Below, one piece after another: positions 26,800 through 35,483 of a stretch of 64,000 nt of DNA. This DNA is from Microbulbifer sp. YPW16 (GTDB lineage: Bacteria; Pseudomonadota; Gammaproteobacteria; Pseudomonadales; Cellvibrionaceae). Below the pieces are notes generated by a model. That model saw only the letters and a list, made by a program, of their open reading frames with translations. It was not told where the DNA came from and did not search any database. Numbering within the stretch: the stretch's first letter is position 1; every line of letters begins with the position of its first letter. A program made the position numbers and the translations under genes. The stretch lies in contig NZ_CP089928.1 of NCBI RefSeq assembly GCF_021290385.1, positions 3,366,001 through 3,430,000 of the forward strand. Reading direction: 5' to 3'.

Positions 26800-26895
26800 T
26801 GTACATCCTCTCTTAAATCGTTGGATTTATGTGTACTTCTGCCTGTGAAGGCGATTTGTAGAAGTGGCTACCCCCAAGTGGCCACCTCTCTCCCA
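26800..26895 (-). promoter_or_regulatory. Structured 5' leader of TBDR 5
   Basis: Hairpin 1 is GAGGTGGC/GCCACTTC on the minus strand (26881-26888 with 26861-26868, one G-U pair, 12-nt loop sharing CTTGGGGGTA with the TBDR 3 leader). Hairpin 2 is GCCT/AGGC (26841-26852 on the plus strand). Relative to the TBDR 3 leader, paired positions change together in both hairpins (C-G to U-A and A-U to U-A). Confidence 0.6.
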
Positions 26896-27007
26896 ACGTT
26901 GATTAAGACGATCCATACGCCAGACCCCTCAAAAAAAATTCATTTTTTTCCCGAAAAAGCTTAATGACAGCTTGGGGACGTAGGGTCGCGAACAACAAAT
27001 AGACATG

Positions 27008-27026
27008 ATGATCAAATTATGATCAT
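27008..27026. promoter_or_regulatory. Candidate operator upstream of TBDR 5
   Basis: A perfect inverted repeat ATGATCA-AATTA-TGATCAT with 12 bp between half-site starts. It lies in an AT-rich stretch about 200 bp upstream of the TBDR 5 start, between the TBDR 5 leader and the end of the next receptor gene. The binding protein is unknown. Confidence 0.35.
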
Positions 27027-27074
27027 AGATATCGTTAGGACAGGTAAGGGGGGTTGTGGCGAAGGGAGGAAGGC

Positions 27075-27098
27075 TGCCCCGCCCTTTTGGGCGGGGCA
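27075..27098 (-). terminator. Strong hairpin after TBDR 4
   Basis: A 10-bp GC-rich stem (27075-27084 with 27089-27098), loop of four. It lies just past the stop of the receptor gene at 27110. There is no T-run on the minus strand, so termination may be partial or the hairpin may protect the mRNA end. Confidence 0.5.
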
Positions 27099-27109
27099 GG
27101 AGGGGCATG

Positions 27110-29887
27110 TCAGAAGGAGAAAGCTACGCGGCCATAGAAGAAGCGGCCCACGGTGTCGTAGTTGAGCGGCAGCGTGTTCATGTCATCGTAGTTGGTGACA
27201 TAGGGCGGCTGCTGGTTCCAGACATTGCGGATACCGCCGGACAGGGTCACGTTCTCCCAGCGGAAGTAACGGAAGTTGAAGTCGGTATACCAGGTTTCGT
27301 CCACCCGGGTGGCCAGGTCAACGTCCCGCGGGTCGATATCATCGACCGCACCTTCCATGCGTACGATCACATTGGTGGACCAACAGTCATACTCGTAACC
27401 GAAGCTGGTGTACAACTTCCATTCCGGGAAGGCTGCGATCCGGGTGGTGACCGGGTCAACCCCGTAGTAACCCGCCAGGTCTACCTCCGGCTCAAACTCA
27501 CTGGCCTGGAACTTCCACTCGTCCAGCCAGGTGGCATTACCGGTAAAGGTAAAGACACCCGGGCCCAGGTCCTGGCTGTACTCAGCACCCAAATCGACAC
27601 CCGAGGTCTCGAAGGTCGAGATGTTCTGGGCATTCAACAGCTGGCCGGCAATGGTGCCGCTCTGGTCGCGACGGGGGCTGGTGGGTAGCGAGGACAGGCC
27701 CACGGCACCGGCGCCGGTGATCAGGTCACAGGAGGGCGAGCTGAAGTTCGGGCTGGTGTAGCAGTTGCTGACGATGGTATTGGTGTTGAACGTGCCGATA
27801 GCGTTGTCCACCGAGATATCGAAGTAGTCGACGGAGAAACTCAGATCCTCGACGAAGGTCGGCGTCCATACGATACCCAGGGTCCAGCTCTCAGATTCCT
27901 CCGCTTTCAGGTCCTCATTACCACCAAAGAGACCGGTTGCCTGGGAGTTGCCCAGCTCGAAAGTGGGGGGCAAACCATCGGCGGCGCAGTTCGCCCGCAC
28001 GTTGGCGTTATTGCTGCCGCCCCAGTTCACACAGGGGTCGGTATAGGTTTCTGCCGACTGCGTCGGAGGGAGGAACAGGTCATCGAGGCCCGGCGCGCGG
28101 AAGCCCTCGGCATAGGTGCCGCGGAAGCGGAGCTGCTCTATGGGCGCATATTCGAGTACACCGGCCCAGGTGGTGTCGCTGCCGATGGTGTCATAATCGG
28201 AGTAGCGGAACGACAGTTCGGCCGCCAGCAGGTCTACCCAGTCACGGCCGTCCATAATGGGCAGGCGCACCTCACCGTAGAATTCATCCACGTCATATGC
28301 GCCGCCCCAGTCCACACCACTGACAAAGTAGATCTGTCCCAGTGACGCGGCGCCGTCGACGGTGACTTCGGTGCGCTCCCGGCGCCGCTCATAGCCCACG
28401 GCCCAGGCGGGGGCCTCGCTGGCCCAGGGGATCGACCAGTCATAGAAGTCGCCGACCAGGTTGGCCTGCAGGCTGTTGAGGGTGGCTTTTTCCACCGGCG
28501 AATTGACCACCAGTGCGTAGTCCTGCAGCGGTTGGGTAAAGGTGCCCGGCCGGAAGGGGTCCCAGGCGGTTACCCCGGCTTCGTCCACCGCCGCAGCGCA
28601 GTCCTCGTCGGCCGCACAGAGGGCCGGATCCAGAAGGGTGGTAAAGCGTCCCGGGTTAGAGCGGCCGCGATCGATCTGCGAGTCGACCCAGCGGGCGTAG
28701 TTGTAGGAAATATCCCAGGTCCACTCATTGCAGATTTCGCCGTCGAAACCAACCACGCCCCGCCACATGCTCAGGTCCTGGTTGAAAGAGCGTCCGCCGG
28801 TTTCCACCAGCCGGCGGAGGATGATGGCGTCCTCTCCGGTTGGGTTGCCGGGGTTGGTGGCCGGCGCCGTGGGCTGGAAGAAGGTGCCTTCCGGGGCCAG
28901 TAGCTGGTCAGATTGCCGGTTCGCATAGAGGAGCTCGCCGAAGGTGCCAAACGTTGTGAAGTTTTCCCAGTCCCACAGTTCCTTGTCACCGAAACCGTAG
29001 AAGGTAACCACTTCCTGCGGGGTAATCAGGTAACTGACTTCCGCGTAGTTGAACGCGTCCCCGGCCGGGTTAAAGGGCCGGATCTGTCCGGTATTGGCAT
29101 CGAGGATGGGGCCGCCGGGGAAGCTCTCACTGAAGAACCGGGGGGGCACGGTATAGCTGCTGCCACCGCAAAGCACTGAGCCGCCGCTCTCAAACAGCGG
29201 GCAATCGGAGAACTTGCGGTCGCCCTGGAAAATATCATGGCGCCGCGTGTACTGGATGTTCAGCATTACGTTGCCATCGCCGTCTTCCGAGGCCGCGCCA
29301 AACGTCCAGGCGGCAAGGTATTCCTGGCCATCGTTTTCCTGGGAGGTGCCCGCATCAAAAAACGCTTCTGCGCCCTCGAAATTCTTTTTGGTGATGATGT
29401 TGACCACGCCGGCGATGGCGTCAGAACCGTAGATGGTGGATGCACCATCCCGCAGGATTTCCACGCGTTCGATCGCAGTGGTGGGGATGGTATTCAGGTC
29501 CACCACGCCGGTGGAGGGGCCGGATGAGCTGAGGCGCCGACCGTTCAGCAGGATCAGTGTCCGGGAAGAGCCCAGGCCGCGCAATGAAACAGTGGCGAGG
29601 CCGGGGTTGCCGTTGTTGACCGAGGAGCCCAGCTGGCCGCCGGTCATTGATGGAACTTCCTGCAGGAAATCCTCCAGCGTTGTCTGGCCGGATGCTTCCA
29701 GTGCCGCGGCGTCGAAAACGCTGATTGGGGTGGCGCTGGTGGCATCGGTGGCACGCTGGATGCGTGTACCGGTAACGACAACTTCCTCCACTTCCTGAGC
29801 AAACGACAAAGTGGCAAAAAAGCTTGTAGATACGGCGGTGGCTGCGATTGCGCCCTTGATTGCCCGGGATAGACGGGATCTGTCCAT
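27110..29887 (-). CDS. TonB-dependent outer membrane receptor (TBDR 4)
   Basis: 925 residues. A signal peptide (about 1-30, ending SFA|Q) is followed by VEEVVVTGTRI, a plug with GLGSSRTLILLNGRR and DGASTIYGSDAIAGVVNII, and a barrel ending RVAFSF. The ribosome-binding site AGGAGAGG lies inside a small stem (GGTAT/ATACC, 29888-29907) that ends at the start codon. A palindrome GCCGAATTCGGC (29918-29929) lies 31 nt upstream. This receptor does not have the leader of TBDR 2, 3 and 5. Cargo unknown. Confidence 0.92.
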   Translation of the reverse strand: MDRSRLSRAIKGAIAATAVSTSFFATLSFAQEVEEVVVTGTRIQRATDATSATPISVFDAAALEASGQTTLEDFLQEVPSMTGGQLGSSVNNGNPGLATVSLRGLGSSRTLILLNGRRLSSSGPSTGVVDLNTIPTTAIERVEILRDGASTIYGSDAIAGVVNIITKKNFEGAEAFFDAGTSQENDGQEYLAAWTFGAASEDGDGNVMLNIQYTRRHDIFQGDRKFSDCPLFESGGSVLCGGSSYTVPPRFFSESFPGGPILDANTGQIRPFNPAGDAFNYAEVSYLITPQEVVTFYGFGDKELWDWENFTTFGTFGELLYANRQSDQLLAPEGTFFQPTAPATNPGNPTGEDAIILRRLVETGGRSFNQDLSMWRGVVGFDGEICNEWTWDISYNYARWVDSQIDRGRSNPGRFTTLLDPALCAADEDCAAAVDEAGVTAWDPFRPGTFTQPLQDYALVVNSPVEKATLNSLQANLVGDFYDWSIPWASEAPAWAVGYERRRERTEVTVDGAASLGQIYFVSGVDWGGAYDVDEFYGEVRLPIMDGRDWVDLLAAELSFRYSDYDTIGSDTTWAGVLEYAPIEQLRFRGTYAEGFRAPGLDDLFLPPTQSAETYTDPCVNWGGSNNANVRANCAADGLPPTFELGNSQATGLFGGNEDLKAEESESWTLGIVWTPTFVEDLSFSVDYFDISVDNAIGTFNTNTIVSNCYTSPNFSSPSCDLITGAGAVGLSSLPTSPRRDQSGTIAGQLLNAQNISTFETSGVDLGAEYSQDLGPGVFTFTGNATWLDEWKFQASEFEPEVDLAGYYGVDPVTTRIAAFPEWKLYTSFGYEYDCWSTNVIVRMEGAVDDIDPRDVDLATRVDETWYTDFNFRYFRWENVTLSGGIRNVWNQQPPYVTNYDDMNTLPLNYDTVGRFFYGRVAFSF

Positions 29888-30118
29888 GGTATACCTCTCC
29901 TGATACCGGTTCTAAACGCCGAATTCGGCAGTGCCCTCCATGACAACTGCAAACTTCTATCAACAGAGGCTTGCTAAAACACTAGAACATTTTTTCTACA
30001 TGGAAAGTTTGCTTCGAACATTCGTACGCCGAAGGCGCGGCAGATCGATAAATAAAATGCCACAGGCAGGATTTAAGGCCGCAGGTTCATCATTTGAGGA
30101 TGACCCGGTTGGGTGCCA

Positions 30119-33016
30119 TTACAGGCTGTAGGAGAGGGTGGTATACCAGTAACGACCGCTCAGGTCGTAGGTGCGACCGTCGTGATTATCGTTGAAGGCG
30201 GTGGCGGCAAAAGGCGGGGCGCGGTCGAAAAGGTTGTCAATTCCCAGCGCCACGCGGAAACCGCGCGGCACCGCATAGGCCACCTGCATGTCGTGGCTGG
30301 TCCAGCTGTCGATCTTTCGCGTTACAGCAGTGGTACCGCGGGTAAAGGTTTCCTCCAGCGCATCCACGTAATGGATGGTGTAGCCGCCTTCCCAGCGCTT
30401 GCGTTTCCAGTAGATGCCGGTGTTGGCTTTCCATTCTGGAAGGGAGCCGGCGCCACCGCTGGCGGGATCCACGAAAGTCCCGGTGAGGTCCTCGGTTTCC
30501 GCCCCGGGGGCGGCCTGGTTCAGGTACCGTTGCAGGTGGCTGGCGTTGAATGACCAGCGCAACTGGCCGAGTTTCTCGGAGGACTTTTCATAACGCAGGG
30601 CCAGGTCGAGTCCGCGGACCTCGCGCGCCCCGATATTGAGGCGGGTGGCGATGATCTTGGTGATATCCCCCTGCGCGTCGCGCAGCACCCGGTTCGTGAA
30701 CAGGCCCCGATTGGCGTTCTGGTCGATCAGGTACTGCGGGCTGGTATCGATAACATCATTCTGGCGGATGTCGAACAGGTCGAGTGTCGCAGCGAAGCCC
30801 TCCACGACTTCCGGTGTCCAGACGATACCGATGGTGCGGTTGTCGGAGGTCTCAGGCTGCAGCTCACTGTTGCCGCCGAACTCGGTCAGGAACTGGATGC
30901 GCGAACTGTCAGACACGCCGGTACAGCCGGGCAGGGTGTCTGCGTCCGCCCGGCTGCAGGGATCGAAAAGGAACTCCTGGCTCTGGTAACCGGTCTGGTT
31001 CATATCCACAAGATTGGGCGCGCGAAAACCGGTGGCATAGGTGCCGCGGATCATCAGGGATGGAATGGCCTTCCAGCGCAGCGCCATTTTAGGGTTGGCA
31101 GTGCTGCCAAAATCGTTGTAATCAGATACCCGCAGGGCAGCATCAAACCAGAGTTGCTCGTGCAGCAGCGGAACCGATATTTCGGTAAATGCCTCGGCCA
31201 CCAAGCGGCTGCCCTCGGCGGCACCGGCGGCGATGCCGCCAATTTTTGACAGCCCGCCGGCATCGCTGGAGCGGAAATCAATGGCTTCGCTGCGAAGTTC
31301 TATACCCGCGGCGGCAGGGATGTCGCCCTGGTTGTAACTGGCGAGGATGCCGTCGGTGATGTAGGTCAGCGACATCATTTCGGTTTCACCGGTAACGCGG
31401 CTTTGCGCGCGGATGAAGTCCAGTTGGCTGCCGTCGATGCTGCCGCTGGGGCCCAGGAGGTTGACCGGAACACAATCCTGGTTGTCAGTGCAGCTCGCCC
31501 CCTTGAGTCCGGCGGACAGGCGCTGGGGGTCAATCAGGTTGCTGAGGGATTCCTCGGCCCTGGTGTAGTGAAGCCCTACGGCCAGTTCCCACTGCCAGCT
31601 GTCCCAGGAGCCCTTGAGGCCGGTGTTCGCCCGCCAGGTGTCGGTGCGGTTCTCCTGCTCGCGCGGGCCCAGCTCCAGTACCCGTTTGCGCACATCGGTA
31701 AGAGGTTCACCGAACGGGTTGTAAATATTGTCGGCGCTGATTTCCAGGTCGCCATTATCGAAGCGGGTGAAAACGGGCGTCGGGGCAAAAACCGTTTCGG
31801 CCTGGGTCTGTACGCCCATGATTTCGGCGAACAGGGTGCTGTTGTCCTGCAGGACCAGCTCCCCTGCGGTATAAGCGGACCAGCGCTCAGATGGCACTAC
31901 TGCGGTGGTGAACTCACTGTAATCGTAGCGATCTTCCTGGGTCCACTGGCGATATTCACCATCACTGGTGGTGGTGACGATATTCCCACCAGCGAGGCCG
32001 ATAAAACCGTTGGGCGAGGCTGCCGAGCGCAAGTCTGTGCCGCCCCGGTCACGGTTGTCCGCAGTGGCGGACAGTATACGATCACGGCTTTTCAGTTCGC
32101 CCTGCTGGTAATGGGCGAGGCTGAACATCAGGTGGCCGTTCTCGAATGCCTGGCCCCAGGTCAGGTGGTTCGATGTGGTCTCCTGGTCGCCCTGCTCGGC
32201 GGCGCCGTAATAGGTGTTGAGCGACAGGCCCTCGAAGTCGCGGCGCAGGATGATATTGACTACGCCGGCGATGGCGTCTGAGCCATAAACAGCGGAGGCG
32301 CCATCTTTCAGGATTTCAATCCGGTCCACGGCAGAGAGGGGGATGGTGTTCAGGTCGGCGGTCTCACCGCCAAAGCCGTTGCTCACAATCCGCCGGCCAT
32401 TGATCAGCACCAGCGTGTTGCTGGCGGGCAGTCCGCGCAGGGTTACATTGGCGGTGCCATCGCCGCCGTTACTGACCGAGGTGCTGGTGGAGTTGCCGGA
32501 AACCGCCGGCAGGAATTTCAGCAGTTCTGAAATCGTCTGTGCGCCGGTGATCTCGAGCTCCGGCTGCGCAAGGATATCGATGGGGGCGTAGCTGCTCAGC
32601 CGCTTGTGCCGCAAGTGGGTGCCGGTGAGGCTGCGACCGGTTACCGTAATCTCCTCCGTGGGCGATGGTGGCTGGTCGCCGGAGGACTGCTCGACCGGCG
32701 CTGCCCGTGCCACCACGGCCACGGCCGCCGGGCCGATACGGCGGTAATCGAAGGGGGAGCCGCCCAGTAGCTGCTCCAGTGCCGCGACGAAATCCCCATC
32801 TTTCGCAGGGAGCTCCTGCTTCGGCACCGTATAGCCGTTTACTGCAGAAGCGTGCACCAGCACGGAAATCTTACATTGCTGGCCCAGGGTGATCAGGGCA
32901 CTGGAGAGCTTGCCGGCGGGTAGCTGGATCCCGGAAGTCGGGCAGGCAGCACCAGCAGACGCTGGAAGCGCTGCAAGAGTCGCCAGTGACAGTGTGGCCC
33001 AGAGCCGTCTAATCAA
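30119..33016 (-). CDS. TonB-dependent transducer with N-terminal STN domain (TBDR 6)
   Basis: 965 residues. After the signal peptide (ending ASAGA), residues of about 28-105 form an STN (secretin/TonB short N-terminal) domain with GKLSSALITLGQQ and VPKQELPAKDGDFVAALEQLL, the mark of receptors that signal to a FecR-type anti-sigma factor. Then come TEEITVTGRSL, a plug with GLPASNTLVLINGRR and DGASAVYGSDAIAGVVNII, and a barrel ending YTTLSYSL. It lies next to the FecR and FecI genes, as expected for cell-surface signalling. The start is a TTG at 33016 in a plausible signal peptide; it may lie slightly further upstream. Confidence 0.88.
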   Translation of the reverse strand: MIRRLWATLSLATLAALPASAGAACPTSGIQLPAGKLSSALITLGQQCKISVLVHASAVNGYTVPKQELPAKDGDFVAALEQLLGGSPFDYRRIGPAAVAVVARAAPVEQSSGDQPPSPTEEITVTGRSLTGTHLRHKRLSSYAPIDILAQPELEITGAQTISELLKFLPAVSGNSTSTSVSNGGDGTANVTLRGLPASNTLVLINGRRIVSNGFGGETADLNTIPLSAVDRIEILKDGASAVYGSDAIAGVVNIILRRDFEGLSLNTYYGAAEQGDQETTSNHLTWGQAFENGHLMFSLAHYQQGELKSRDRILSATADNRDRGGTDLRSAASPNGFIGLAGGNIVTTTSDGEYRQWTQEDRYDYSEFTTAVVPSERWSAYTAGELVLQDNSTLFAEIMGVQTQAETVFAPTPVFTRFDNGDLEISADNIYNPFGEPLTDVRKRVLELGPREQENRTDTWRANTGLKGSWDSWQWELAVGLHYTRAEESLSNLIDPQRLSAGLKGASCTDNQDCVPVNLLGPSGSIDGSQLDFIRAQSRVTGETEMMSLTYITDGILASYNQGDIPAAAGIELRSEAIDFRSSDAGGLSKIGGIAAGAAEGSRLVAEAFTEISVPLLHEQLWFDAALRVSDYNDFGSTANPKMALRWKAIPSLMIRGTYATGFRAPNLVDMNQTGYQSQEFLFDPCSRADADTLPGCTGVSDSSRIQFLTEFGGNSELQPETSDNRTIGIVWTPEVVEGFAATLDLFDIRQNDVIDTSPQYLIDQNANRGLFTNRVLRDAQGDITKIIATRLNIGAREVRGLDLALRYEKSSEKLGQLRWSFNASHLQRYLNQAAPGAETEDLTGTFVDPASGGAGSLPEWKANTGIYWKRKRWEGGYTIHYVDALEETFTRGTTAVTRKIDSWTSHDMQVAYAVPRGFRVALGIDNLFDRAPPFAATAFNDNHDGRTYDLSGRYWYTTLSYSL

Positions 33017-33151
33017 TCTGCTTGCCCGTTTCGCACCAACGGCGGCCGGCCTGGCCGGATATGCCGCTGTTTCTTATCTGGATTTATCGGTGAACGGCGG
33101 GACTCAGCGGGGAGGCTGTTTAATATTTGTCCGCCCGGGCAGTTTTATAAC

Positions 33152-34204
33152 TTAGTTAGGCTTGGGAGACAAGAGAGTCAGGTCTGGATTGCTGCGATCC
33201 TCCTGGAGGTCCAGGGCCGCGGCTATGGCTTTCAGGGTGTTATCGGGGTCGGACAGCTCGAAAGTGCCGGATAGCTTGCGCTCACGCACGCTGGCGTCGG
33301 CCGCAGCGGGTATTGGCAGGTAACGATTCAGCTCCTCGAGAGCCTCTTCCAGGGGGGTTCGGTCAAACACCAGCACGCCGCGGGTCCAGTCCAGGGCCTC
33401 GTCGGCGGAAGTTGCGCTTACCTGGCCCAGGCCGCTGCCCGAAACACTGACTTTCTGGTTTTTTACCAGTTTGACGGACTCGGGACGCAGGCCGCTGGCG
33501 CTGCTGGACTCGCTCACCGAGACCACCCCGCCGGTGACGGAAACCCGGGTATTGTCCGGGTTGCGCTCAACATTGAATTCTGTGCCCAGTACGCGGATCT
33601 TCGCCTTGCCGGCTGCCACGGTAAACGGGCGTGCGGTCTGGCGCTCTACATCGAAGAACGCCTCGCCGCGCAACAGGGTGGTGCGGCGCTCTTCGCGGCT
33701 GTAGCTTACCTGGAGTTCAGAGTTGGTATTCAGTTGCACCCGGGTGCCGTCAGTCAGGGTTACGGTTCGGGTTTCGCCAACCACAGTGGTGTACACCTGC
33801 TGGTTCACGGCGTCCTCGGCCAGCCACTGGTTGCCGACCCAGAGGGTCACCACCAGGCAGGCCGCGACCAGGCCACCACCGCTGAGCCACTGCGCCCATC
33901 CCCAGCCACCGTTGTCCGCGCTGGCTTTGCGGCGACCTTCCGGGGCCGGGCGGGTCGATACCGTGGGCAGGCTTTCCGGAAACAGCTGGTCGATCGGCAT
34001 ATGGCCGAGAGCACCAAGGTCGCCCCAGAGACCGGACATTTCATCGAAGGCTCGGCGATTAGCCGCAGAGCCGCCGATCCAGCTGGCAAACTCGCGCCGG
34101 TCGGCCGCGGAAACGGCGTCCGAGCGCAGGCGCGCGATCCAGGCACATGCCTGGTCGAGCTGCTCTTCGCTGGGATTGATCTGTCCGCCCGCTGAGTTCA
34201 CCAC
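33152..34204 (-). CDS. FecR-family anti-sigma regulator
   Basis: 350 residues. The N-terminal cytoplasmic DUF4880-type part has the pattern ACAWIARLRSD...REFASWI...NRRAFDEM. One membrane segment is at about 108-127 (LSGGGLVAACLVVTLWVGNQ). The periplasmic FecR domain follows (GETRTVTLTDGTRVQLNTNS ... REERRTTLLRGEAFFDVE), then a DUF4974-like end. It should sense ligand-bound TBDR 6 through the STN domain and release the sigma factor encoded upstream. The start appears to be GTG at 34204. Confidence 0.9.
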   Translation of the reverse strand: MVNSAGGQINPSEEQLDQACAWIARLRSDAVSAADRREFASWIGGSAANRRAFDEMSGLWGDLGALGHMPIDQLFPESLPTVSTRPAPEGRRKASADNGGWGWAQWLSGGGLVAACLVVTLWVGNQWLAEDAVNQQVYTTVVGETRTVTLTDGTRVQLNTNSELQVSYSREERRTTLLRGEAFFDVERQTARPFTVAAGKAKIRVLGTEFNVERNPDNTRVSVTGGVVSVSESSSASGLRPESVKLVKNQKVSVSGSGLGQVSATSADEALDWTRGVLVFDRTPLEEALEELNRYLPIPAAADASVRERKLSGTFELSDPDNTLKAIAAALDLQEDRSNPDLTLLSPKPN

Positions 34205-34712
34205 TGTTTAACCTGTTTAAGTCCAAATCCTGTTATGCCTGTTGGCGGTTTGCGTCGCTGAAGCCGGGCGCCTTGCCGGGCGCCCCAAAACGGCGCATTC
34301 TATCGATAATGTGCACTGTTGGCGCGTTTTTCCGCGCCTGGGCGCTGCTTCGCGCAATAACTGTTAGCAGTTGCGCTCAATATTAGCGTTTTCTGTGCTG
34401 CTGGGCCTGTTTTTTGTGTTCAGATGACCAGCTCTTGAGATGAGACGACCGACCAGGGGGATCCCTCAAGAGTTTTTGTAAAAAAATTAGCGCACTGCGC
34501 ACAAACGTTGTGCGCCAGGTCTCGGCTAGCCCCTCCGGGGCAGCGTGGAGAGAACTTTTTCTCGTGAACGCCCTCCACTGTTGCCGGTCAAATCCCCGCA
34601 AATCTGCTGGCTGGCGCATGTTAACGGTGGATCGTGAAGGTTCCCTGACAGTTTCCCGGATGTACTGTTGCAGGGGCGGGGAAAAGTGTAGTCGCCCGGG
34701 TGCAGGCTGCTG
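34205..34712. other. Long gap between sigma and anti-sigma genes
   Basis: 508 bp between the FecI-type gene and the FecR gene, which in most pairs are adjacent or overlapping. A hairpin GGGCGCC/GGCGCCC is at 34266-34285. A 78-codon open frame at 34383-34619 has a rare-residue composition and no ribosome-binding site, so it is not called. A separate promoter for FecR-TBDR 6 may lie here. Confidence 0.4.
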
Positions 34713-35237
34713 TCAGGGTGGGGTGACTTTGCGACGGCAGGCCTTGAGTGCCTGGAGGATGTACTTTTCGACGCTGCTCACCGAGGTATTCATTTCCCTG
34801 GCAATCTCGTTATAAGAGAGTCCGCGCGTGCGGTGCAGCAGGAACGCCTGCCGGCATTTCAGTGGCAGGCTGTCCATTGCCTCGTAGATGGACTGCAGTT
34901 GCTGTCGGGCGGCAAGGACCCGTTCCGGGGACTGGTGATCGGCGTGGTCGTCAGGCAGTGCTTCCCCCTCGGCCGGAGTCTGCTGGCTGACATAGTCCAT
35001 GTGCAGGCGGCCACGGCGCAGCTGGTCTACAGCCAGGTTGTTGGCGATCTGGTAGAGGTACGCCCGGGGGTTATCCAGCTCTTTCTCGTCGCTGAGCTTT
35101 TGCAGGCGCAGGTAGGCGTGCTGGGCAATGTCCTCGGCATCCTCAGTATTCCTGACGATCCTAGTCACAAAGCGCACCAGCGCCTGGCCGTGTTCGGCAA
35201 ACAGCTTTTCGAGAAGCGTTTTCCGACTTTTATTCAT
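34713..35237 (-). CDS. ECF sigma factor, FecI type
   Basis: 174 residues from the ATG at 35237; a longer version from 35297 would add a polar tail without homologous character. Region 2 is seen as EDAEDIAQHAYLRLQKL...NPRAYLYQIANNLAVDQLRR, and region 4 as SLPLKCRQAFLLHRTRGLSYNEIAREMNTSVSSVEKYILQAL, which is typical of FecI-like factors. It should direct transcription of the STN receptor gene and perhaps of other receptors. No shared promoter motif could be assigned by eye. Confidence 0.92.
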   Translation of the reverse strand: MNKSRKTLLEKLFAEHGQALVRFVTRIVRNTEDAEDIAQHAYLRLQKLSDEKELDNPRAYLYQIANNLAVDQLRRGRLHMDYVSQQTPAEGEALPDDHADHQSPERVLAARQQLQSIYEAMDSLPLKCRQAFLLHRTRGLSYNEIAREMNTSVSSVEKYILQALKACRRKVTPP

Positions 35238-35412
35238 CGATAAGTGGGATTCCTGACTGCGCTCGTTGTGATTTTGTTGTGTTGCGAGCTGGCGCACAGT
35301 TATATCACAGGCCTCTCCCCGGCGACGAGGGGGCCGGGGGAAATCCCTGCCCCTGCCCGGGACATCCGGTTGGCCACGGCGTGGCGACGCTATTACTTGG
35401 CGGTGATCCCGT

Positions 35413-35418
35413 TATAAT
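35413..35418 (+). promoter_or_regulatory. Candidate -10 element of dnaX
   Basis: A consensus TATAAT lies 66 bp upstream of the dnaX start in the gap after the divergent sigma-factor gene. No good -35 is at 16-18 bp, so the call is tentative. No 4.5S RNA-like sequence was found in this gap. Confidence 0.35.
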
Positions 35419-35483
35419 GGGGCCCGCGCCGTGGGCGCGTAGACCGAATGAATTCACAGGGCGCCGGGAGCGCTGGAGAGCGG

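Noticed and set aside
34383..34619. A 78-codon frame between fecR and fecI
   Set aside because: No ribosome-binding site, unusual composition and no domain.
35281..35450. Possible 4.5S RNA (ffs) gene upstream of dnaX, where it lies in some relatives
   Set aside because: The conserved GGAAGGAAGCAGCC core of the SRP RNA is absent.
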